NCBI RefSeq assembly: GCF_000364605.1
Contig: NZ_KB822575.1
Coordinates: 544,237 to 608,236 of the forward strand
Reading direction: 5' to 3'
Source: Nocardioides sp. Iso805N
GTDB taxonomy: Bacteria > Actinomycetota > Actinomycetes > Propionibacteriales > Nocardioidaceae
DNA length: 64,000 nt
The notes under the pieces are model-generated. The model was given only the letters and a program-made list of their open reading frames with translations, was not told the origin of the DNA and did no database searches. Positions 1 to 8,564 of this stretch are shown piece by piece. Position 1 is the stretch's first letter; each line of letters begins with the position of its first letter. Position numbers and translations under genes: made by a program.

Positions 1-2300
1 GAGAGCACCCGCTCTGCGTCGAACTGGTAGTAGAGCACCGGGCGGTCGATGTAGGCGGCGTTGAACGCCATCGAGGAGTAGTCGGTGACCAGCAGGGCCG
101 AGCGCGCGACCAGGCGCCGCACGTCGGTGCCCTCGAAGCGCAGCGCCTCGACGTGGTCCGGGAGCGAGAGCAGGGGCAGTGCCTGCTGCAGGTTGGGATG
201 CGGCAGGAAGCCGATCCGCAGACCGTGTCGCCGACACGCCGCGGCCAGCTCGGGCGAGCTCAGGAAGTCCGTCCAGCGGCGCACGAACTCCGAGTCCAGG
301 AAGCCCGCCTCGACACCCTCACGACGCTGATGCTCCGTCGCCTGCGGCGGGATCAACCAGAATCGCCAGGTCGGCGCGACCAGCACCAGGTCACGCTGCG
401 CCGTCTCACGCCCGACCGCGAGCAGCCGGTCGAAGCGCGGCAACCCGGTCATGACGGCCTCGAGCGAGGTGTAGGTGTAGCCGGTGTGGTCGCCGACGAT
501 CGACTCGTGCTCGGCCGGCGTACTGGTGACGAAGACGTCCAGCGGGCGCCGGTTGAGCCAGCCGGACAGGTCGTCCTTGATGACGCCGTGCTGCAGGAAG
601 GTGGTCCGCCACCCCGGCGCAGCGAAGGCCAGCGTCGGCGGACGCGAGACGGCCGTGTCGGGATGGCTGCTGACCAGGTGCTTCGCGTTGAGCATGAGCA
701 GCTTCCACTCTTCGCTGCCGAAGGCGACCAGCCGGTCCTTGTGGCTACGGCGCAGGCGCTCCCAGTCGGCTGTGCCCTGCTCCAGCACGAACCAGGCATT
801 GATATCCGGATGGTTCGCCCGCAGATGGTGGAACAGGTGCTCCGCGGAGTCGTCGGCGTCGTGGATGCGATCGATGAGGACCCAGGCGTCGGCGTACTTT
901 CGGGCCTTGCGGCCGCGCGCCGCCTCCAGCAGCCGAGCCTCGGCGGGCGTGGCCGCCCGCTCCGGGCCCGGGAGCACCGGCGAGGGCGTCGGCTCGAGCA
1001 TCCGCTGCAGCTGCAGCGGGCGCACCGTCGGGTGGGTACGCCGCCGGGGCTCGGGCAGGATCTGCACGTCCCGCCCCTCGAGCTGGAGCCGCGCCGAGAC
1101 GTTCGTCGGCACCCACAGGAGTCGCTCGTGGACGCGGACCTGGTCGTGGGAGACGTGGTCGCGGATCTTGGCGTACCGCGGCCGCACCTCGGCGCCGCCG
1201 ACCAGTAGCCGCTCGCTGGGCGCCGCACCCGTGTAGAGATAGGAGAGCCGCATCAGCTTGCGGTCGCGATCGACCTTGTCGATCACGGCCTCGGTCGCGT
1301 GCCATGGCTGATCGTCGTAGCCGTGCAGGAGCAGCGCGCGGTTGTGCGGCTTGAGCTGCCGCCAGGCGAAGCCGTCGATCACGTCGTCGGGGAGCAGGGC
1401 CACGATCTGCGCCAGGATCCGATGGAACTCCTCGGCCACCTCGCCCTTGGCAGCGGTGCGGCCGTCGCGGGCGTCGTGCAACGACAGGTACCAGGAGAGC
1501 TCGTAGACGATCAGTCCAGCCAGCCAGCGCGGTACGCCGCCGCTCGCCGCTGCGCGCTGCAGCGCGTCGAGGTGGCCGTAGCGCAGCGCGTCGGTGTAGC
1601 GACGCGGATCGCGCAGGCTCTTCTGCATCGTCGATGAGCCGTCGTCGCGCTTTCGGTAGAGATAGTGCGCCGAGCGGACGAACCCGACACGCGGCTGCGG
1701 CAGGTCGAGCAGGTAGAGCGCGGTGAAGTGGCCGTCCTCGAAGTTGGGCCGGATCCGGGTGTCGAAGCGCAGGCCCAGCTCGTCCAGCCGGGAGCGCCGG
1801 AAGAAGCCCGCGTGGGCGCTGCCGAAGAAGTAGTCGCCGAAGACGCTGAGGTCGCGGAGGGTGTCGCCGTCGTTGAACCTGGCGCGCAACGGATGGGTGT
1901 TGCTCAGCTCGCTTGTGGCGTCGTTGAGCATCCAGAACGCGGCGGCCGCGACGTCGGTGTCCGGATGCTGCTCGAGGAACGCCGCCATCGTCGCGAAGTA
2001 GCGCTCATCGAGGCGGTCATCGGGGTCGGTGAAGGTGACCCAGTCGCCGCTCGCGTGGTCGAGGCCGAGGTTGCGGGCCGAGGCCTGGCCGCCGTTCTCC
2101 TTGGCCAGCACCACGACCTCGAAGCTGCCCTCGGCCGCCCAGCGCCGCAATCGGGCCAGCGAGCCGTCCGTCGAGCCGTCGTCGACGGCGACGACCTGGA
2201 TCCGCTCGTGCGGGTAGGTCTGTGCCTCGAGCGAGTCGATGAACTCCTCGAGATACCGCTCCACGTCGTAGACAGCGGTCACGAGCGAGAAGGTGATCAC
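1..2300 (-). CDS. GT2 glycosyltransferase fused to TagF-like CDP-glycerol glycerophosphotransferase (C-terminus cut by window edge)
   Basis: Two-domain enzyme expected to build a teichoic-acid-like or other phosphodiester-linked cell-surface glycopolymer at the cytoplasmic face of the membrane. Reading leftward from the GTG at 2300, the first ~230 residues form a GT2 fold with DDGSTDGS at residues 40-47 and the metal-binding DPDD at 92-95. After a linker comes a TagF-type domain with its hallmark QHGVIKDDLSGWLN segment and, near the window edge, TDYSSM. The frame stays open to base 1, so the 3' end is missing and about 766 codons are visible. An in-frame TAG three codons before the GTG fixes the start. 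It follows the acyltransferase gene by 27 bp. GT2-TagF fusions are known in actinobacterial wall-polymer clusters; the exact polymer cannot be read from sequence. Confidence 0.85.
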   Translation of the reverse strand, partial: MITFSLVTAVYDVERYLEEFIDSLEAQTYPHERIQVVAVDDGSTDGSLARLRRWAAEGSFEVVVLAKENGGQASARNLGLDHASGDWVTFTDPDDRLDERYFATMAAFLEQHPDTDVAAAAFWMLNDATSELSNTHPLRARFNDGDTLRDLSVFGDYFFGSAHAGFFRRSRLDELGLRFDTRIRPNFEDGHFTALYLLDLPQPRVGFVRSAHYLYRKRDDGSSTMQKSLRDPRRYTDALRYGHLDALQRAAASGGVPRWLAGLIVYELSWYLSLHDARDGRTAAKGEVAEEFHRILAQIVALLPDDVIDGFAWRQLKPHNRALLLHGYDDQPWHATEAVIDKVDRDRKLMRLSYLYTGAAPSERLLVGGAEVRPRYAKIRDHVSHDQVRVHERLLWVPTNVSARLQLEGRDVQILPEPRRRTHPTVRPLQLQRMLEPTPSPVLPGPERAATPAEARLLEAARGRKARKYADAWVLIDRIHDADDSAEHLFHHLRANHPDINAWFVLEQGTADWERLRRSHKDRLVAFGSEEWKLLMLNAKHLVSSHPDTAVSRPPTLAFAAPGWRTTFLQHGVIKDDLSGWLNRRPLDVFVTSTPAEHESIVGDHTGYTYTSLEAVMTGLPRFDRLLAVGRETAQRDLVLVAPTWRFWLIPPQATEHQRREGVEAGFLDSEFVRRWTDFLSSPELAAACRRHGLRIGFLPHPNLQQALPLLSLPDHVEALRFEGTDVRRLVARSALLVTDYSSMAFNAAYIDRPVLYYQFDAERVL

Positions 2301-2327
2301 CGCCGCAGGCTACCGGTGGAGTGCTGC

Positions 2328-4373
2328 CTAGGCATGCCGGAGGGCGGCGCTGAGTGCAGGCGCCAGATAGGGCGCGAGCGTCTGTGCATAGGTCGCAGTG
2401 AGGTGCGAGCCGTCGACGTAGACGAGCACTCCGCCCACCACTGCCTCGCATCGCTTCTCTCCGCAGATGTGATCGTTGAGGTCGAGCACCCGCACGTTGG
2501 TCAGGTCGGCTGCGGCCGCCACGACCGGGTCGGTCGGAACCCAAGCCGACCGGTCGGCGCCACAGTGTTTCCACTCGTGCAGGTGAAGGGCCACACAGTT
2601 CGGGATCGAGATCCGGCCGCCGTCCTTCGGCGCTGGAGTGTCCCTGAGTGCGACCACTGGAATGCGGTGCCATCGTGCGAGGATCCGGTGCAGCCCTGCG
2701 GCATACAGCGGCTGGCTCTCTGCAACGGTATGCCCGACAGCCGGAGACGAGACCCGGTTGGCGAAGACGACGGCGTCCGGCGCATCCGCCTCGACCTTCG
2801 CCGCGGTGCTCGTCGCCCATCGCCGACACGCCTCGGCAGCGCCCGCGCCTGGGAACTCCTGAAGCAGATCGGCCATGGAGCAGCCTTCGGCGAGATAGGT
2901 CGTGATGTGCCAGCCTCGCTGGCCGGCGAGGCGCTGCAGCGCGGGCAGCCACTGGCCTGCATGCGAGTTGCCGACCAGCGCGACGGTGATGCCGCTGTCT
3001 CGACGACCGAAGTCGCATACCCGCATGACGAACGTCGGATAGCTTGCCCAGCAGTCAGATCCCGCCGTCTTCGTGTACGCGTCCTGCTCCTTGGCAGCCA
3101 GCGCTGGTGCTGGCACCGGGTCTGCAGAGGACGGCGGGCAGGCGCGACCGGGGTCCAACGCCTGGGCACCGAAGCATCGGTCGTGCCCCGTGAGCGCCGC
3201 AGCGAGCCGGGCCGCCTCGACGTCCTGGCGGTGGCCGACCTCAGCGGTCAACGCGGCGGTGAGGGCGACCACCACCGTCATGGCGGCCGCGCCCAGTGCG
3301 TAGGTGCGCCGCGTGCGCAAGGTCCACGCCCGCCCTCGGAAGGGATCCTCGACCAGACGTTTGGTCGCCGCGGCCAGAATCAGCGTCAGGATGACGATGA
3401 CCACGTCGTCGACACGGCCCCGAGCCGCGCCGAGTGCGGCGGGCAGCAGCACGATCAGCGGCCAGTGCCAGAGGTAGACCGCATACGAGACGTCCCCGAG
3501 CCAACGCATCGGGCGCAACGCGAGCAGACGCACAGGCGACCACCCCATCAGGTCGGCGTCGGCGGCGATCACGACAACGGTCGCCAGCACCGGCACCGCC
3601 GCCCGCCAGCCCGGGAAGGGCGTGGCGGCGTCGAAGGTCGTAGCGACGAGGGCCAGGACCGCAAGGCCGCCGAACACCATGCCTCGGCGCCACCCCATCG
3701 GCAACCGGGGCGAAGCGAGTCTGGTCTGACCCAGCGCCAGCAGACCACCGGCACCAAGTTCCCAGACACGGGTGGTGGTGACGAAATACGCCGCCGCGGG
3801 GTTCGAGGCAGTCAAGTGGATCGACCAGCCGAACGACGCGGCCACCACGAGCCCAAGGCCGAAAGCGAGCACCGTTCCGGAGCGCCGCACGCGGAGCCCC
3901 AGCCAGCCCAGCACCAGAATCAGCACCGGCCAACCGAGGTAGAACTGTTCCTCCAATGACAGCGACCAGAAGTGTTGCACCGGCGAGGCGGCGTTCGCGG
4001 CGGCGAGATAGTCGACGGCATCGTGAGCCAATCGCCAGTTCACCGAATAGAGCGCCGCGGCCTTGACCTGTGCGGCAGTGTCGGCCCAGCGTGTCTCGGG
4101 CAGAAACAGCCGGGAGGCGACGAGAGTGACTGCCAGCACCAGCAACGACGCGGGCAGAAGACGCCGGATCCGGCGCCCTAAGAACGCGATCAGGTCACCG
4201 GTCCGGCGTGGTGGGCGGGCGAGGAGGTGGCTGGTGATGAGGAAGCCCGAGATGACGAAGAAGACGTCGACGCCCACGAATCCACCGCTGAGTCGCTGAG
4301 GCAGCAGATGGTAGAGGACCACGATGCCGACAGCGATCGCGCGCAGACCTTGGATGTCGGCACGCGGATTCAT
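2328..4373 (-). CDS. OafA/YrhL-type membrane O-acyltransferase with SGNH domain
   Basis: Predicted to transfer acyl (often acetyl) groups across the membrane onto a surface glycan. The first ~370 residues are an acyltransferase-3 domain starting DIQGLRAIAVGIVVLYH, with the family histidine and many hydrophobic helices. The C-terminal ~270 residues are an SGNH-hydrolase-like domain with the GNSHAG block I and a DGSHLTATY block carrying the Asp-x-x-His pair. The 681-residue length fits the two-domain OafA class, in which the membrane part passes acyl groups to the extracytoplasmic SGNH part. It lies between the GT2-TagF gene (27 bp downstream) and the sulfotransferase-like pair, so it probably decorates the same polymer. 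The acyl donor and acceptor are unknown. Confidence 0.88.
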   Translation of the reverse strand: MNPRADIQGLRAIAVGIVVLYHLLPQRLSGGFVGVDVFFVISGFLITSHLLARPPRRTGDLIAFLGRRIRRLLPASLLVLAVTLVASRLFLPETRWADTAAQVKAAALYSVNWRLAHDAVDYLAAANAASPVQHFWSLSLEEQFYLGWPVLILVLGWLGLRVRRSGTVLAFGLGLVVAASFGWSIHLTASNPAAAYFVTTTRVWELGAGGLLALGQTRLASPRLPMGWRRGMVFGGLAVLALVATTFDAATPFPGWRAAVPVLATVVVIAADADLMGWSPVRLLALRPMRWLGDVSYAVYLWHWPLIVLLPAALGAARGRVDDVVIVILTLILAAATKRLVEDPFRGRAWTLRTRRTYALGAAAMTVVVALTAALTAEVGHRQDVEAARLAAALTGHDRCFGAQALDPGRACPPSSADPVPAPALAAKEQDAYTKTAGSDCWASYPTFVMRVCDFGRRDSGITVALVGNSHAGQWLPALQRLAGQRGWHITTYLAEGCSMADLLQEFPGAGAAEACRRWATSTAAKVEADAPDAVVFANRVSSPAVGHTVAESQPLYAAGLHRILARWHRIPVVALRDTPAPKDGGRISIPNCVALHLHEWKHCGADRSAWVPTDPVVAAAADLTNVRVLDLNDHICGEKRCEAVVGGVLVYVDGSHLTATYAQTLAPYLAPALSAALRHA

Positions 4374-4400
4374 CGGTCGATAGTCTGCCAGCAGGGCCCG

Positions 4401-5369
4401 TTATCCCGCGATCGGCACAGACGCGAGTGCCGCCAGATTCCCAAGCACGCGGGCGCCCGACGCGGCGATCGCGGCGGCGCTCGCGGCCGCCCGCTCGTCG
4501 GCCCTAGCCCTCGCCGGCTCGCCCAGGGCGAGCCGGCGGGCGTCGGGGGCCGCGTCGAGCTGCCGCAGCTGATGGCACAGTCGCCAGGCCAGCCGCACGG
4601 TGTCGCTGCGACTGGCCCCGGCCCGGGCGGTGATCGTGTGCCACTCCCGCACCAGTTCAAGCTCTGGCACGGTCAAGGAACGGTTGGCCCGGTCGGCGCC
4701 CATCCGAGCGGCGAGGGTACCCGCCCGCAGCGCCAGCAGCTGCTCGAAGGATCGGGCCAAGAACTCGGGATCGCGACGGTCGACGACCACCACGGTGAGA
4801 TTCTCCTGACCGACGAGGGCGCCCCAGCGGCGGACCTGCTCGTCGTGACTGTGCCGCTTCCAGAACATCCTGACGGTGCGGTCGTCGGTGTCGCCTGACA
4901 GGACTGCCTCGGCCCATTCCTCGAACGGCATGGCGCACAACCCCCGCTGGACGAACTGGCTGTACTGGCTGGGGATCAGCTCGGCGACCGGACGGGCGCT
5001 GACCACCACGTGCAGCCTGGTGCCGTCGGCGGTGAGGTCGCTGACGACCCGGCGGGCACGACCGTCGCCGGCATTGGCGAAGGTCTCCTTGCTGAAGACC
5101 CGGCGCGGCACCGAAGCGTCGATCAGGTCGGCGCGGATCGCGGCCCACGCGGCGCGGGCCGCCTCGACTCCGTGCATGAGGTTAAGCCCGAGGGCGTGGC
5201 GAGCGCCCTCGGCATCTCCGCTCCCCCGACCGGCCAGCCGGACGCCCTGCTGCAGCAGATCGGTACGCGCGAGCCGCAGCGCGTGCTGAAGAGCCGAGGT
5301 GCCGGTCTTGTGCGGGCCGATGTGGAGAACGGCCGAACCGGCGGGAACGGGAGCGACGACACCAAGCAC
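4401..5369 (-). CDS. Sulfotransferase-like P-loop protein, copy 2 of a tandem pair
   Basis: About 322 residues with an N-terminal HIGPHKTGTSALQ, the PAPS 5'-phosphate-binding loop signature of sulfotransferase-like proteins. Downstream come FSKETFAN and VVSARPVAELIPSQYSQFVQRG, which resemble the strand carrying the 3'-phosphate-binding Arg/Ser of that fold. It is closely similar along its length to the next gene upstream (5439-6416), so it is a tandem duplicate. The GTG at 5369 is preferred over the GTG at 5426 because both paralogues then share the context CCGGACGTG and begin about 12 residues before the P-loop. No clear Shine-Dalgarno sequence is seen. Sulfation of the surface polymer made by the neighbours is inference; these proteins are divergent and may use another donor. 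Confidence 0.7.
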   Translation of the reverse strand: MLGVVAPVPAGSAVLHIGPHKTGTSALQHALRLARTDLLQQGVRLAGRGSGDAEGARHALGLNLMHGVEAARAAWAAIRADLIDASVPRRVFSKETFANAGDGRARRVVSDLTADGTRLHVVVSARPVAELIPSQYSQFVQRGLCAMPFEEWAEAVLSGDTDDRTVRMFWKRHSHDEQVRRWGALVGQENLTVVVVDRRDPEFLARSFEQLLALRAGTLAARMGADRANRSLTVPELELVREWHTITARAGASRSDTVRLAWRLCHQLRQLDAAPDARRLALGEPARARADERAAASAAAIAASGARVLGNLAALASVPIAG

Positions 5370-5438
5370 GTCCGGGACGTTAGGAGGCCGCTCTACGACC
5401 GGGCTGGCCCTTACCTGGCAGGCCACTGTGACCTGCTG

Positions 5439-6416
5439 TCAGCGCGGCACCACCGGTACGGCGGAGAGCGCGGCGAGGTCGCCGATCACATGAGCGCCCG
5501 AAGCTGCGATCGCATCGGCACTCGAGGCCGCGCGCTCGTTGGCCCGCTCCACCGCCGAGCCCGACAGGGTCAGCCGCGGATCGGACGGCTCGGGGTTCGA
5601 GCGACGCAGGTGGTAGCACAACCGCCAGGTGAGCCGCACGACCTTGCCGTGCTCCGCACCGGTCTCGGCGATGATCTCGTGCCACTCGCGGACCAGTTCG
5701 ATCTCGGCCAGTGTCAAGGATCGATTGGTGCGGTCGTGCTCGATCAGGTCGGCCAGCGTGCCCGGTCGCACGGCAAGCAGCCGTTCGAACGAGCGAGCGA
5801 GGAAGAGCGGGTCGGTGCGGTCGGCCACGATCACCGTCACGTTGTCATGTCCGACCAGCTCACCCCAGCGACGCACCTGCTCGTGATGACTGTGGCGCCT
5901 CCAGAACATCCGGACGCTGCGGTCCTCGCTGTCACCAGAGAGAACCGCTTCCACCCACTGGTCGAACGGCGCGCGGGTGGTGCCGCGCTGCACGAACTGG
6001 CTGTACTGACTCGGGATCAACTCCGCGAGCTGCCGAGCTGAGATCACCACATGCAACGGCCGGGCGGCGTGATCGAGCTCCTCGACCACAGCGCGGGCGC
6101 GTTTGTCGGAAGCGCTGGCGAAGGTCTCGCGGCTGAAGACGCGCCTCGGGACGGAGGTGTCAGCCAGGTCGGCCTTGATCCTCTCCCAGACCTGCCGGCC
6201 GAACTCCTCGCCGAGGGTGGGCCGCATTCCGAGGGCGTAGCGGACACCGTCACCGTCTCCATCGCCCGTCCCCGGACCGGCGAGCAGGACACCCTGCGCC
6301 AGCAGGTCGGCCCGTGCCCGACGCTGCGCAAGCTGGAGCGCAGAGGTCCCCGTCTTGTGAGGGCCTATATGGAGCAGTGTGGAGCCGGCGGCGATCGCTG
6401 GGACGGGGTCGGACAC
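5439..6416 (-). CDS. Sulfotransferase-like P-loop protein, copy 1 of a tandem pair
   Basis: 325 residues from a GTG, starting MSDPVPAIAAGSTLLHIGPHK and continuing through the P-loop signature. Matching blocks with the downstream copy include FSRETFAS, VVISARQLAELIPSQYSQFVQRG, WVEAVLSGD and VRMFWRRHSHHEQVRRWGELVG. It is the first gene of the leftward surface-polymer run (sulfotransferase-like pair, acyltransferase, GT2-TagF), with short gaps that suggest one transcript. The region just upstream carries an 11-bp-period repeat array and an inverted repeat, so regulation of the locus probably acts here. As for its twin, sulfotransferase activity rests on the P-loop and fold-level resemblance only. 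Confidence 0.72.
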   Translation of the reverse strand: MSDPVPAIAAGSTLLHIGPHKTGTSALQLAQRRARADLLAQGVLLAGPGTGDGDGDGVRYALGMRPTLGEEFGRQVWERIKADLADTSVPRRVFSRETFASASDKRARAVVEELDHAARPLHVVISARQLAELIPSQYSQFVQRGTTRAPFDQWVEAVLSGDSEDRSVRMFWRRHSHHEQVRRWGELVGHDNVTVIVADRTDPLFLARSFERLLAVRPGTLADLIEHDRTNRSLTLAEIELVREWHEIIAETGAEHGKVVRLTWRLCYHLRRSNPEPSDPRLTLSGSAVERANERAASSADAIAASGAHVIGDLAALSAVPVVPR

Positions 6417-6446
6417 GTCCGGAGCCTAGGTACGGCGACTGGGCCG

Positions 6447-6501
6447 AACCTGTCACCAACCTGTCCGCAGCCTGTATGCAACCTTTCAGCAACCCAAGGT
6501 T
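6447..6501. repeat. 11-bp direct-repeat array, candidate response-regulator operator
   Basis: Four consecutive 11-nt units (AACCTGTCACC, AACCTGTCCGC, AGCCTGTATGC, AACCTTTCAGC) are followed by AACCCAAGGTT. The last unit merges into an inverted repeat, GCAACC (6489-6494) and GGTTGC (6498-6503). The array ends about 30 bp upstream of the GTG of the leftward surface-polymer run. An exact 11-bp period places each unit on the same helix face, as in the direct-repeat sites of OmpR/PhoB-family regulators. That identification is inference. Confidence 0.6.
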
Positions 6502-6546
6502 GCGTACGGCCGATACGCCCCGTCAGGGGCCTGGCCAGGCGTCCGC

Positions 6547-7155
6547 TCAGGCGGCGTTGATGGCCTTCTTCGCCGCGGCCTGGGCGGCGGTCAGCTCGGC
6601 GCGGACCACGTCGAGCTCCTGCTCCAGCTCGGCCACCCGGACGATCGCGTCCGCGGCCCGGCTCTCGGCGTCGGCGACCCGCTGGCGCAGCGAGGTCGAC
6701 TCGACCTGGGCCTCGGCTGCCTTGCGGGACTCCTCGGCGCGGGACCGGATCGCCTCGGCGGCGCGCTGGTGCGCGGCGGCCAGGGCGGCCTCGAGCTCAG
6801 CGACGGTCTTTGCCCGAGCGGCCCGGTCCTGCTCGACCTTGGCGGTGATGTCCTCGGTGAAGGAGCGGTTCTCGGCGATCCGCTCCTCGGTGAGCGCGGC
6901 GTACGCCTTCGCCTGGGTGGCCCGGTCGCGGTTGGCCTCGCGACGGGAGACGAGCACCTCGGTGTGGGTGATCTTGGTGGCGACCGCGCCGAGGACCACC
7001 GCCGCGATGCCGGCGACGGCGTCGAGCGGCGCGGAGCCGACAGCAACCGCTGCCACGACCAGCGCGGCCGCTGCGACGAGCAGCACCACGGCAACGGTCA
7101 GACGGGCGCTGCGCTGGCGCCGTCGTGTGACGGAAGTTGCTGCTGGGGAAGTCAT
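6547..7155 (-). CDS. Two-helix membrane protein with long C-terminal coiled coil, unknown function
   Basis: 202 residues from the ATG at 7155, which sits 10 bp after the DUF3180 stop. Residues ~17-39 and ~43-60 are hydrophobic and form a helical hairpin. The remaining ~140 residues are rich in Ala, Glu, Arg and Gln with heptad-like spacing (blocks such as AELEAALAAAHQRAAEAIRS and VAELEQELDVVRAELT), typical of a coiled coil. I do not recognise a family. It is the last gene of the folP-folB-folK-DUF3180 run and is likely cotranscribed with it, although nothing in the sequence links it to folate. A longer form from an upstream start overlapping DUF3180 is possible but less likely. Confidence 0.7.
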   Translation of the reverse strand: MTSPAATSVTRRRQRSARLTVAVVLLVAAAALVVAAVAVGSAPLDAVAGIAAVVLGAVATKITHTEVLVSRREANRDRATQAKAYAALTEERIAENRSFTEDITAKVEQDRAARAKTVAELEAALAAAHQRAAEAIRSRAEESRKAAEAQVESTSLRQRVADAESRAADAIVRVAELEQELDVVRAELTAAQAAAKKAINAA

Positions 7156-7165
7156 GGACTTCACG

Positions 7166-7636
7166 TTACGCGCCTGCGTCGTCGTCGCGGACCCGACACG
7201 CGCGCTCGAGCAGAACACCTCCGACACAGATCGCCACCCCGAGCACGGCTGCGATCGCCGAGCGCAGCACGCGCTGCCCCGCGAGCGGATCTTCGGCCAT
7301 GCCGAGCCAGCTCACCGCGTAGCCGGCGTACCCGCCCGCGAGCAGCGCCCCGACAAGGGCGCAGGCGCGGCCGAGAACGAGCCGGTTGACCGCCCGATGC
7401 GGCTCCAGCGGCCGGCTCCGGCCCTGCACCGAGCGCCAGGTGGCCCAGGCCGTCCCGGCGACGATGAGGGCCACGAGCAGCAGCGCCAGCGGTTGCAGCC
7501 AGGTGACCACCGGCGCGGTACCTCGCCAGGACTCGGAGACCCGGTGCAGCAGCCACCCGCAGACCAGGCCGACGACAGCCCAGCCGGTGAGGGCCCCGCC
7601 CGAGATCGGCCGGAGCCGCTCCCGGGGCTCGCTCAC
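7166..7636 (-). CDS. DUF3180 family membrane protein
   Basis: 156 residues starting at a GTG that overlaps the folK stop by the 4-nt GTGA pattern, which argues for translational coupling and rules out the longer upstream frame. Four hydrophobic stretches are visible: GWAVVGLVCGWLLHRV, the LALLLVALIVAGTAWATW region, ACALVGALLAGGYAGYAVSW and AAVLGVAICVGGVLLE. Between helices two and three lies LEPHRAVNRLVLGRA, a conserved-looking cytoplasmic segment. The family is known almost only from its position after folK in actinobacteria. Its function is undetermined. Confidence 0.85.
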   Translation of the reverse strand: MSEPRERLRPISGGALTGWAVVGLVCGWLLHRVSESWRGTAPVVTWLQPLALLLVALIVAGTAWATWRSVQGRSRPLEPHRAVNRLVLGRACALVGALLAGGYAGYAVSWLGMAEDPLAGQRVLRSAIAAVLGVAICVGGVLLERACRVRDDDAGA

Positions 7637-8202
7637 TCGACCTCGAGGACCAGGTCGTCGCGACGCGCGACGCCGACCTCGCCGGTCTTCTCCAGCAGGG
7701 CGGTGATGGGGCCGTGGCCGGGGAGTTCGGCACCCGGCTCGATGTCGACCCATGGCCGCAGCACGAAGGCGCGCTCGTGCGCCCGCGGGTGGGGCAGCAT
7801 CAGGGCCGGGTCCTCGCTGATCCGGTCACCCACGAGGATCACGTCCACGTCGAGGGTGCGCGGTGCGTTCGTGACATCGGAGCGCTCGCGGGCATAGGCG
7901 TCCTCGATGGCCAGCGCGCGATCCAGGACACGGACGGCCGAGAGCGTGGTGTCGGCCAGCACGACGGCATTGAGGAACTCCTCGGCGTCATCGGGGCTGT
8001 CGACCGGGTCGGTCTCGTAGACGGGCGAGACAGCGGTGACCCACACGTCCGGGGTGTCGACCAGTGCGGCGACGGCACCTTGGAGGTTGGCCAGCCGGTC
8101 GCCGAGGTTGGAGCCGATGGAGAGCACGATCCGTCGGATCGGACGCATCTCGCCGGTCAGGGTGTCGGCGTCGACGATGTGGGGGTTGGGTACCTCGGTC
8201 AC
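7633..8202 (-). CDS. folK: 2-amino-4-hydroxy-6-hydroxymethyldihydropteridine diphosphokinase (HPPK)
   Basis: Transfers pyrophosphate from ATP to 6-hydroxymethyl-7,8-dihydropterin, giving the substrate of FolP. The 189-residue protein has the N-terminal SIGSNLGDRLANL signature, the central YETDPVD block and the TLDVDVILVGD motif, whose two aspartates bind Mg, followed by LPHPRAHERAFVL. The GTG at 8202 overlaps the folB stop by GTGA, and folK's own stop overlaps the DUF3180 start the same way. The ~30-residue N-terminal lead before the HPPK fold is longer than in Escherichia coli. Function is secure. Confidence 0.96.
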   Translation of the reverse strand: MTEVPNPHIVDADTLTGEMRPIRRIVLSIGSNLGDRLANLQGAVAALVDTPDVWVTAVSPVYETDPVDSPDDAEEFLNAVVLADTTLSAVRVLDRALAIEDAYARERSDVTNAPRTLDVDVILVGDRISEDPALMLPHPRAHERAFVLRPWVDIEPGAELPGHGPITALLEKTGEVGVARRDDLVLEVE

Positions 8203-8564
8203 GCATCTGCCCTTCTGGTGATCGTCAGCGCGACGTCCGAGAACGTCGCGTCGATAGGAGCGTCCGGCTTGTGGACCGTGACACGCACCCATTCAACACG
8301 GGCATCCAAGAGGCAGACGTCCGCGATCCGCTGGGCGAGGGTCTCGATCAGGTCGACCGGGTCGCGCTCCACCTGTGCTTTGACCTGCGCAACGAGACTC
8401 CCGTAGTCCACGGTGTCTTGCAAGTCGTCCGAGGCCGCCGCCGGGGCGGTGTCCAGCCCGAGCGTGAGGTCGATGAGGAACACCTGACCCTCGCGCCGCT
8501 CGAACTCGAAGACGCCGTGATGGCCGAAGCACTCGATGCCCGTGATCGCCAGCTCATCGGTCAC
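8199..8564 (-). CDS. folB: Dihydroneopterin aldolase
   Basis: Cleaves 7,8-dihydroneopterin to 6-hydroxymethyl-7,8-dihydropterin and glycolaldehyde in folate synthesis. The 121-residue length is typical. It starts [18 protein letters not shown], with the conserved G-x-HGV turn and a following Glu-rich segment; DYGSLVAQV and [11 protein letters not shown] complete the tetrahydrobiopterin-synthesis fold. Its GTG overlaps the folP stop by the GTGA pattern and its stop overlaps the folK start, so folP-folB-folK are coupled three in a row. Confidence 0.96.
   Translation of the reverse strand: MTDELAITGIECFGHHGVFEFERREGQVFLIDLTLGLDTAPAAASDDLQDTVDYGSLVAQVKAQVERDPVDLIETLAQRIADVCLLDARVEWVRVTVHKPDAPIDATFSDVALTITRRADA

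Noticed and set aside
1665..3959. Very long open frame on the + strand (about 764 codons) opposite the glycosyltransferase and acyltransferase
   Set aside because: It is antisense to two genes with clear domains, has no family signature and is rich in Arg, Gly and Glu as expected of a GC-rich shadow frame.
4401..5426. Longer start (GTG 5426) for the second sulfotransferase-like protein
   Set aside because: It adds 19 residues absent from the paralogue, while the GTG at 5369 shares the start context CCGGACGTG with it.
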